From the NCBI GenBank assembly GCA_001972305.1, contig BDDD01002270.1, forward strand, positions 1-64,000: DNA of 64,000 nt, written 5' to 3'. Below, in pieces: positions 56,213 to 64,000 of this stretch. Source of the DNA: Cephalotus follicularis (lineage: Eukaryota > Streptophyta > Magnoliopsida > Oxalidales > Cephalotaceae). The translations under genes and the position numbers were made by a program. Each line of letters starts with the position of its first letter. The first letter of the stretch is position 1. Under the pieces are notes generated by a model. The model did not search any database and was not told where the DNA came from. It saw nothing but the letters and a program-made list of their open reading frames with translations.

Positions 56213-57076
56213 TGATATGGGAAAAAATTAAGTTAAATAAAAAACGACACGTGTCCTCCGCGGACACAGCTAAGTGTTCAAGAGTTTCAAAGTTTGAACC
56301 AACTCAAGTCAGAGTAAGCTTGTTAACTACGAAAACAGTGACATGTGAAGAATTCCTCCTCGACATAGGTGCCGAGGAGCCACCCCGCGGTTGTTATGCA
56401 AGGATTACTCTCCTCGGATTCAAGGCCGAGGACCCACTCTGTAGCATCAGTGCCGAGAACCTCCTCGGCTACGTAAGCAGGAGACCATCCACGTTAAGCA
56501 CAAGTCTGTGGAGAGACTTCAGACGTTGAAGACCTTGAAGCAAGGAGCTGACTACCTCGGTAACAGTATCATGGTTCACTTCCTCAACAGCCCTATTGCA
56601 GAGGATCCCCTTCTCACTTATGGAATAAGGCCATGAAGTCAGCCTAAATTCCAGGGATCCTCCTCTTCCAAATATAGAAGATAAGATACAGTTAACTACC
56701 TATAAGGAAGGTGGCGATAAATCAGGTGGAGATAAGGGAAATCCCGAGATCCTCGGTATTTCCTTAGGGGATAGCTATCACCTCCGTTTTTCACGCTCAA
56801 CAGTTACAACTGGTCCTATAAATACAAGAATCAAACACAAATCAAAGGTCAGCCATTTTTACATTGCAAAGAACCTTATACCCTCTGCACATTATCTAAC
56901 TTGAGCATCGGAGTGTCCCCGGGAGAACAACCTCCTGGAACTTCCACCAGTTTGTTACTTTGTGCAGGGACCAGAGACCGACGTCTTCCTCCCATACATC
57001 ATTTTTGAGCGTTTCTCTTAACAAATTAAAGTCCTTCACGTAAGATACTGTTGAGAGAAGGATTTTTGTATCAACA
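56213..57076 (+). repeat. Tat-type solo LTR (864 bp), TSD TAAGT
   Basis: TGATATGGG to TATCAACA with perfect TAAGT duplications (56208-56212, 57077-57081). Same family as 40209-41194: CGACACGTGTCC (56245), a GCCGAGGA/TCCTCGGC field (56350-56620), CTATAAATAC (56816) and ATCGGAGTGTCCCCGGGAG (56907). Confidence 0.93.
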
Positions 57077-57459
57077 TAAGTCATTGAAAAAAATTTCAAT
57101 AGAGTTTGTTATACACACCAATCTAAAAATATAAGGTGTATAATAAGAATAAAAATATGTAAATATTTTAGGTCTAAGCAAACTGATTTTACTTTTTGTA
57201 CAATCTGAAAAGAAATAAAACTACAAATTTAAAAATAAATCGATAAAAAAAATTAAATTACATGGAGTACAAATGATGAATCATCTATTTAAAGAAATTA
57301 AAATCTGAATTACCATGCTATTGTTGGATGATATTGGAAAAGCATATTCTCCGTATGCTCTTTCCGTTTACATGTTACGAATTCAAAAATTATAATTTGC
57401 TTATAAAATTGTGGTATAATTTTATTTTAAAAACAATATTTTCTTAGGTATTATAATAA

Positions 57460-57509
<50 letters not shown>

Positions 57510-58096
57510 GTGCACGTCTAATTTGTTAACTATTATATTATATGGCTTTAATAGTTCTTCTTAACAATTCTTAATATGGTAAGTTAATACGAAATCCAGT
57601 GCTATAGTTACTATTTAAGTGTTATCTCAAGATTATGACTCTATTTAAGTATAATTAAATACGAATAACTACGTATTGAATTATTATCTATGTTAATAAT
57701 ATACTTATACCTATTTGAATTAATATGATAGGTATTTTATTGTAATAATAGTTTGTTGTTTAAATATACGTTGCACAGATTTTGATATAATGAAAGAAAT
57801 TAATATGGTAGGTGTTTTATTGTAATGATAGTTTGTTGCATACAAGTGTACACAAAATTATATATTTTATTAAACTCATCGTGCACATATTTTGCATTTT
57901 TAGTTTAATTTTGTTGTTATATTTACGATTCAAATAAGATTTAGAGATCATTTAATTGATAATAAATAAATAACTTTCTAGGAGGTTATGTGATAATTAT
58001 TTAAGATTTTTGAAATCTTTTGTGTCAGCGTATGAAATGTTTAGGTATTAATTTAAAGGACATGAACTATTACTTTTATATATTAGTATTAGATAT
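57077..58096. other. AT-rich spacer with a TTA microsatellite
   Basis: No gene. A perfect (TTA)n tract of about 15 units lies at 57463-57508. The phrase TTTTATTGTAATRATAGTTTG is duplicated (about 57733 and 57813). Confidence 0.65.
57463..57508. repeat. (TTA)n microsatellite
   Basis: About 15 consecutive TTA units. Confidence 0.95.
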
Positions 58097-58566
58097 CGTT
58101 GATACAAAAATCAACTTCACAACAGTTCTCCACGACAGTTCTCCATGTGTGGAAGTTTGATTTGTTGGGAAAAGCGTAGGATGCTCTGAAGAAAATACTG
58201 GATCTAGGTTCTCTGGTCTTTCCTGCACACAAAAAGACAAACTATCAAAAGTTCAGGATGTTTTACTTTCGGGGACACTTCGATGCTTAAATCAGTAGTT
58301 GGCAGAGAAGATAATGAGCGTATGGTCAATTGACCGACCTCCCTATAGTCTTTCTTGGAGGTATTTATTATCTGAACTGCTAATATCATGGAGGATGTTT
58401 ATTGGTTCCTTGGATTTGACCGGAATTCTCGACCATTTCCTTATCTTTGAATGGAGGCGTTATCTCCCCATTATCACCACAATTTAAGGCGATTTAATTG
58501 CGGGAACTGTTGGTTCCAGGTGACACGTGTCAATGCCAAGATTTATATTAGAATTTTCTCATATCA
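58097..58566 (-). repeat. 3' LTR of the pol-less element (left copy)
   Basis: On the minus strand begins TGATATGAG and ends ATCAACG (CA mutated to CG). Contains the GACACGTGTC palindrome (58521) and the complement of TCGAAGTGTCCCCGAAAG (about 58268-58285). Confidence 0.88.
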
Positions 58567-59291
58567 TATGCACTTATGGTCCTTCTTCTCTGGACTTTGC
58601 AGATGAGGATGAGCATTTACGATGTGGTCTTTATGGAGAGAGACAGTTGACAAAGCCCTTGTGGAAATTCAAAACTTCGTCTGAGTTTCAAGATGCTTTG
58701 GCTGGGGTCGTGGAAAACTTTAAGGTTTCAGCAGAATTTCAGGGAACAATTGATGAAGCCGTAGACAAGTATAAGGCTTCTCCAGCTTTTGGGGAGGAAG
58801 TCTTCATGGAGTCTGTGCGATATTTTCATCGAGGCTTCTACTCTTGTCGTAACTGGGCGACTGCTCTTCATCTTGAGGTTCCTCTGACTCCTATCATATA
58901 TTGTGAATCAGCGGGAGACTTCGACTTTCTTCTTGAAGGGATAGAGGCTGAAGATGAGAAAGTTTGTCTTGCCCTAGAGGAGAAAGAGTCACATAGGGCA
59001 GAGCTTCCAGATTTGACTGTCCCGTCCTCTGTTGATGATGCTGAAGAGCTTCCTTCCTCAGAGCCCGCTTTAGAGACCGCTACTGCTTCACAACCCGAGG
59101 ATATTCAGGACCTTGCTCCTTGGCTTATGCATTTTTCTTTTATTTGCATTGTACCTTTGTATTTTTGTAATTCTTACTCTGGTATTTTTGTAATTCTTAC
59201 TCTGGTAATGCAACAAAACATTGTTTTTCTTCTGTTTTCGCTGATCAAATCTCTTTTCAATTTAGTCCATCGAGTTCTTATGGATTCGTAG
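58567..59291 (+). pseudogene. C-terminal part of the Tat antisense ORF
   Basis: Plus-strand frame opposite to gag. FKTSSEFQDALAGVVENFKV ... YKASPAFGEEVFMESVRYFH.RGFYSCRNW parallels EFKSSDEF ... YRRGFYTCRNL in the antisense ORF of the 18174-29844 element. Then an acidic tail (FDFLLEGIEAEDEKV) as in that ORF. The N-terminal domain is missing. The remaining frame is free of stops over about 240 codons. Confidence 0.8.
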
Positions 59292-59349
59292 ACATCTTTC
59301 ATATTGGTCTGATATTTTTCAAACCAGGTCGCCACTTGTATCAAAACGC

Positions 59350-60151
59350 TCATGGGAGAAACGTGGAGTACCATGTCTGAGCTGTACCCGTTAAAGTCGC
59401 CAAAAGTCCTTGGCAAAAGAATGTGTTTGAAGCTTTGTGTACCAGCATGATTTGGGTGTAATACATCACATGTTGTATCGAGTCAGAGGACCCGTCATAT
59501 TTTCTAAATGTTGGGAGTCTGAACCCTCTCGGCATAGGCTCCCTCAGTATCTTTGAAGCGAAAGGAGTGCAATTTATGTTCCGCACCTCTGACAGGTATC
59601 CCTTCATCTGCTCGGCTCCTCTGAGCCTTTTTTCCATCTCTGCCAACTTCCTATTCATAGTCTGCTCGAGATCTTCTTGGTCCCTAAACTTGCTAGAGAC
59701 CTGCGATGGCCTTGTGGTTGGTATGATCGAATAGTCTGACCTACTCCTCTGCCGTGATTCAGTCCTACGAGACGCATAGGAAAGTGCACGGAGCTCATTT
59801 TCATCTGCGTTGTAGTCTGAGTAGTCTTCCTTAACTGAATCTTGCTCTTATAGGTCCTACTAGGGATCATAATTATAATCCCTTGCACTGGAGGACTATA
59901 CTTTCAGAGATGTATCAATATCTGACCGCCTTGGAAGACGTATGCTCCCCCATTTGCGGGTTTCGCCTGGCCTCTTGAGGTTGTTGTTGTTCTGGGGCTT
60001 GTTGGCTTAGTCCAGCCTGATTCTGGCTATCCAAATTATTTGCCAACAATGTAGTGAGCCTCCCCATCTTTTGGAGGAGCTGGTTAAATTGCTCACTAGT
60101 GAGAGGAGGTTGACAGGGAGCAGCCGCAGGGTTGGTTTTCTTCGGAGGCAT
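59350..60151 (-). pseudogene. Tat-type gag, N-terminal half
   Basis: ATG 60151 starts MPPKKTNPAAAPCQPPLTSE, with QFNQLLQKMGRLTTLLANNL matching the gag at 18732. It continues through PRGFRLPTFRKYDGSSDSIQ and LTGTAQTWYST near 59370, and then breaks off at the deletion joint. Stops near 59913 and 59850 interrupt it. Confidence 0.85.
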
Positions 60152-60177
60152 TGTTGGAACAAACCACGTCACGTTTC

Positions 60178-60194
60178 CCACAGACGACGCTAAC
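60178..60194 (-). promoter_or_regulatory. Primer-binding site of the pol-less element
   Basis: Minus strand GTTAGCGTCGTCTGTGG next to the LTR; better preserved than the site at 18672 and of the same type. Confidence 0.75.
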
Positions 60195-60671
60195 TGTTGA
60201 TGTAGAAATCAACTTCACAACAGTCATCTACGTGTGGAGGTTTGATTTGTTGGAAAAAGGGTAGGATGCTCCAAAGAAAGTACTAGATCTAGGTTATCTA
60301 GTCTTCCCTGCATACAAAAAGGCAAACTATAAAAAGTTCAGGAGGTTTTACTCTCGAAGACACTCCGATACTTAAGTCAGTAGTTGGCAAAGAAGATAAT
60401 GAGCGTATGGTCAATTGACTGATCTCCCCATAGTCTTTCTTGGAGGTATTTATAGATGTACCTACCGTAACTGTCTCTGAACTACTAACATCATGAAAGA
60501 GGTTTATTGGTCCATTAAATTTGACCAGAATTCTCGACCATTTCCTTATCTTTGAATGGAGGCATTATCTTCCCATTATAACCTCAATTTAAAGCGATTT
60601 AATTTTAAAAACTGTTGGTTCCATGTTAAACATGTCAGTGCCAAGATTTATATAAAAAAATTTCCTTATGA
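60195..60671 (-). repeat. 5' LTR of the pol-less element (right copy)
   Basis: Pairs with 58097-58566. On the minus strand it carries CTATAAATACC (about 60446-60456), and ends CATCAACA at 60195. Confidence 0.88.
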
Positions 60672-61237
60672 GATATGTTGTTGATCTATTCCTAATTGGT
60701 CAAATTTGATAATTAACCAATAAAAATAGCATTAGATTACGAGGCCATCGAATTTAGTTTTTAATATATAAACTAATATCTAAATCGTATTATATGTGAT
60801 ATTTATATTAATACCCATTAAAATTATACAAAATTTATTAATATTTTAAAAAACTTAAGTTATAATAATAAATGTCATTGCCGGGCCCAGATATCAACCA
60901 GACTGACAACATTGTAGTGATTGTTTGTTTGTTGTAGCGATTCTTTCTTGTTTTTTTTTTAAATAATAATAAATAAAGAATCAGGATATATCACCCCTTA
61001 GTGATAAAATAAAAAGTTTTAAACTATGAAGTGCACATGGATATAAAAGTTTGTGCCAGGTAAATACATACTTTCCTTGTCTTCTTCTACAACACTAATA
61101 ACACTTCCTCGTACTTTGAGTACTCAAACTAAAAAAACAAACAACCCAACAAAACGTAGATACTCAGCAAAGTTATAGTTTTTGAGCTTGACATCTATAA
61201 ATTGTTGTTCTTGTTGTTGTAGTTGTTGTTGTTGTGG
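60672..61237 (+). promoter_or_regulatory. Upstream region of the GMPPA/KONJAC-like gene
   Basis: AT-rich, no ORF. ATATAAAAG at 61041-61049 is a plausible TATA box, giving a leader of about 160 bases that ends in TTG/GTT repeats (61203-61236). CTATAAAT at 61195 is too close to the ATG to be preferred. Confidence 0.4.
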
Positions 61238-62788
61238 ATGGAGAGCTCAGATGAGAAGGTGGTAGCTGTTATCATGGTGGGTGGCCCCACCAAAGGTATT
61301 CAATTTTGCTTCTTTAACATAATTCATGTCTTTTGTATGTGTATTTATTTATGTTGATGATTTATTCAATTTGGATTGGCTTTTTCAGGGACTAGATTTA
61401 GGCCACTTTCTTTCAATACACCAAAACCATTATTCCCATTGGCTGGGCAGCCTATGGTTCACCATCCCATCTCTGCTTGCAAAAGGGTTTGCTTGTTTAC
61501 TCTCTAATTAAAACAAATCTATCGTATTATGTTTATCTTTTGTGGTTTTTAAGGGGGAAAAAAATGAAATTGATGAACATCATTATCAACTTAATTATAT
61601 GGGGTCTTGTTGATATATTTTGTGTAGATACCCCATTTGGCTCAAATTTTTCTAATTGGATTTTATGAGGAGAGGGAGTTTGCATTATATGTATCATCAA
61701 TTTCTAATGAGCTGAAATTACCAGTGAGGTGACTAGTGCATTGCTATGTCTTGTTTTATTATTATTTTTTTTTTTTTGTTTGGGAATGCAGGATCTTACT
61801 GTTGTTTGTTGACATTTTTGTTGCTAAAGATATTTGAAAGAAGACAAACCACATGGTTCAGCGGGTGGCCTTTACTACTTTAGAGATCTGATTATGGAAG
61901 ATAACCCGGTTTGAACTTGGCACTTGTGCACTCTTATATTGTTTAATCATGTGATTTTGTGTTGAAAATTGAGTTTTTCCCTGTTTGCTCACTATTAAAT
62001 TTCTTCTTTATTCTGTTACTATAAAAATTGTAAATTAATTTTCTAGGTGCTGTTGTATTTAATTTCTTACACATCCATTGAATTTTATTTTTGTTAAATA
62101 GTCGCAAATCTTTCTGCTCAATTGTGATGTTTGCTGCAATTTCCCACTGCCAGACATGCTTGGTAACTTTCTTTCTCATATAAGTCGCACATTTATGTGC
62201 TTCCTTTGAACATAATTTGATGGGGAATTTAAATTTGTAATTTTATTAAATCAGGAAGTGCTGTAGAAAATATAACTGATTTCATTCTTGTTTCCTTCTT
62301 TTCTATAGAGGCCCATAGAAGTTATGGCGGGATGGGAACAATGTTAGTAATCAAGGTTCGTACAAGAATAAAAAATTACCAACAAAAAAAAAAGTCCCCT
62401 GATTTATCTTGCCCTACTCTCAGTTTCAAACATTCTCTGATATTATTATGGTACCTTTATTTATTCATGTGCAGGTTTCTGCTGAATCAGCTAACCAATT
62501 TGGTGAGCTGGTTGCTGATCCAATCACCAAAGAATTATTGCATTACACAGAAAAGCCTGAGACTTTTGTAAGTGCATAATGCAATTTTTGCTCATTTTGT
62601 TGTGAAGTTATCTTGTGTTTTAGTATCTCTACAGTTTACTGTGTTTTTTATTTCCTTGGTCCGTCCTTGTTTTCTTATGATTTCCACATTCACGCAGGTA
62701 AGTGATTTAATAAACTGTGGCGTCTATGTCTTCACTCCAGATATTTTTACTGCCATTCGTGATGTCTCCTTTCAGCGGGAAGACAGAG
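61238..62788 (+). CDS. KJC: GDP-mannose pyrophosphorylase A-like (KONJAC) gene, 5' eight exons
   Basis: Exons 61238-61295, 61389-61486, 61628-61728, 61830-61908, 62102-62162, 62309-62355, 62475-62567 and 62698-62788 join in phase with GT..AG introns to 209 codons, about half of the ~415-residue family. ATG 61238 gives [40 protein letters not shown] is the nucleotidyltransferase loop in the GMPPA form, distinct from the GTRLRPLT form of the catalytic VTC1/CYT1 enzyme. [16 protein letters not shown] and [20 protein letters not shown] follow. Plant KONJAC proteins stimulate GDP-mannose pyrophosphorylase and support glucomannan synthesis in the cytosol. The last visible exon ends in phase 1 (QREDR), so the gene continues past 64000. 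The symbol denotes the family, not a proven orthologue. Confidence 0.93.
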
Positions 62789-64000
62789 GTTGGTCTTAAA
62801 TTCATAACAGTACATACTAGCTTGTATTCTTGTGTACATAGAATCACTCCTAGTTGCTATAAATTTTTATCTTATAAACAGATGTGGCCTGAACACAATG
62901 TGCTCTGTTAAATATTTACATATGCAAAATTGTTTCACTTCAAGCCAAGCCAATCCAATTTAATTTTTTGTTGTTTCCTTCACTTAACCTTATCGAAATT
63001 TTGAGATGTATTTCACTAGTTGGTTGTTAATCAATAATTAATTCATCAAAAGGGGTTCTTTGCAACGAAAAGGAAAAGGATAGACTCCCAGCTCTGGAGA
63101 AGTAAATAAAATTTATTCCAAGATTAAGTGGGTGATAGTGAGCATCCCACACATTGTGTGGGAGAAGTAACCACTTGAGCTAATGCTCGGTGTTAATGAA
63201 TTCGAAATTTCATCTACCTATTCATGTCATTAATTAATTTGCCAACATGCTTTCTTTTTTCCTTTTGAAAACTTAAAACATATATGAAGCTTACATTGGG
63301 ATTGTGCATTAAAAAGGTTGCGCACAATTTTCCTATCAAGCCAAAGATTTAACATGTTTTAGGGGTGGTGAGAGTGCAGTAACGTATAAGATATTCTGGC
63401 AATAGATTTATGTGATGAGTTGATAAGAGATAGTGAGGAGCATGGAATTAACTTTTGATACTTAACTTTTGCACTTTTTGTTAAGTAGTCTTAAGATAAG
63501 TTAATGTATCTCAGATTAAGTGCAAGATATCTCACTGTCTTCCCCCAATAAGATTATTTTCTTAAACTGACTGGTCTATTTGGAGAAGTATTGCCATTGC
63601 AACTTCAATAGTCATAATTTTTTTTTAATATAACTGTAAGCGCAAGGATTTTAGTTATTTCTATAAATGGTTTAGCTAGCATAGTGACAGATCGAATCTT
63701 AAATGGAGATTCAATTAGTTATAGAGAAACTTTATAATGGCATCAACAGAGTAGGGCCCTTTATCGTGTTGTAATTTTTGAGTTCAGATTTGCAGCGAGC
63801 TGTCATGTCTATAAAAGGTTTGGGCTGGGTTTTTTTTTTTTTTTTTTTTGGTAGAGACATGAGGCATTCCAGCAATTGAGATAATAACAGCTAATATCTA
63901 TCTTTGCACATCTAGGTTCTTGGTGAAAGTGGTTTGTTGCTGCCGGCAGGCAATTGTACCTTGGTACTCTCAAGTATTCTTTTGGCCTTCCCCTCTTAAT
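62789..64000 (+). other. Long intron 8 of the KONJAC-like gene (to window end)
   Basis: I find no following exon before 64000, so the intron is at least 1.2 kb, against 80-200 bases for the others. It holds a 19-bp palindrome at 63145-63163, tRNA A-box-like sequence on the minus strand near 63170-63190, and a T tract at 63831-63849. It probably grew by insertion. Confidence 0.6.

Larger units (their letters stand above)
58097..60671 (-). mobile_element. 2.6-kb pol-less Tat-like element, TSD GATAT
   Basis: LTRs at 58097-58566 and 60195-60671 are closely related and flanked by GATAT on both sides (58092-58096, 60672-60676). The primer-binding site and gag are on the minus strand at the right; part of the antisense ORF is on the plus strand at the left. 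The whole of protease, RT, RNase H and integrase is absent. It may be a non-autonomous derivative mobilised in trans, or a product of deletion after insertion. Confidence 0.9.

Noticed and set aside
1..64000. tRNA, rRNA or known ncRNA genes
   Set aside because: Only short tRNA-complementary primer-binding sites were seen. I found no cloverleaf-like sequence with matching A and B boxes.

Overview
This window is nuclear DNA from a flowering plant, most likely a eudicot. It has spliced genes with GT..AG introns, AT-rich spacers, and plant-type LTR retrotransposons (Ty3/gypsy chromovirus and Tat-like; several Ty1/copia lineages). I cannot name the species from sequence alone. Only three host genes are convincingly intact here; at least two thirds of the window is transposon-derived, much of it nested.

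Layout. 1-2696: 3' half of a chromodomain Ty3/gypsy element with its 3' LTR. About 3685-6236: remnant of a CACTA (En/Spm) DNA transposon, inserted inside the 5' LTR of a decayed copia element (6237-10921). 11021-11581: a hAT-type MITE. 12390-14850 (-): a four-exon NPF (NRT1/PTR family) transporter. 14851-17556: AT-rich spacer. 17557-17942: orphan copia LTR plus primer-binding site. 18174-29844: full-length but dead Tat-lineage gypsy element with two RNase H domains and an antisense extra ORF, interrupted in pol by a copia solo LTR (22542-23604). 31661-39622 (-): Tork/TNT1-like copia with 5-bp TSD, interrupted just after the RT YMDD motif by another solo LTR (33483-35903). 40209-41194: Tat-type solo LTR. 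41200-46913 (-): internally deleted copia carrying a gypsy-type solo LTR (44241-46673). 47655-50618: decayed copia. 52056-54536 (-): single-exon MTP12/ZnT5-like zinc transporter. 56213-57076: second Tat-type solo LTR. 58097-60671 (-): a 2.6-kb Tat-like derivative that kept LTRs, gag and part of the antisense ORF but lost pol. 61238 to beyond the window end: the 5' half of a GMPPA/KONJAC-type GDP-mannose pyrophosphorylase-like gene.

The host genes do not form a functional cluster: one peptide/nitrate-family transporter, one secretory-pathway zinc exporter subunit, and one nucleotide-sugar gene. From memory, MTP12 and KJC2 are also close neighbours in Arabidopsis (At2g04620 and At2g04650), so this pair may be ancestral microsynteny stretched by insertions.

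Most interesting signals: (i) at least four unrelated LTR families each carry an array of their own short dyad motif (CAGCCGRCTG, GGCGTCAACGCC, AGCGTCGACGG, CCTCGGC/GCCGAGG), several at spacings close to multiples of a DNA helical turn and mostly just upstream of the TATA box; (ii) the Tat antisense ORF starts MARTKQT, the same as the histone H3 tail after Met; (iii) the antisense ORF survives with gag in a pol-less derivative; (iv) two independent insertions share exactly the same ATACC target. Exon boundaries and TSDs were read by eye; no alignment or database search was run.
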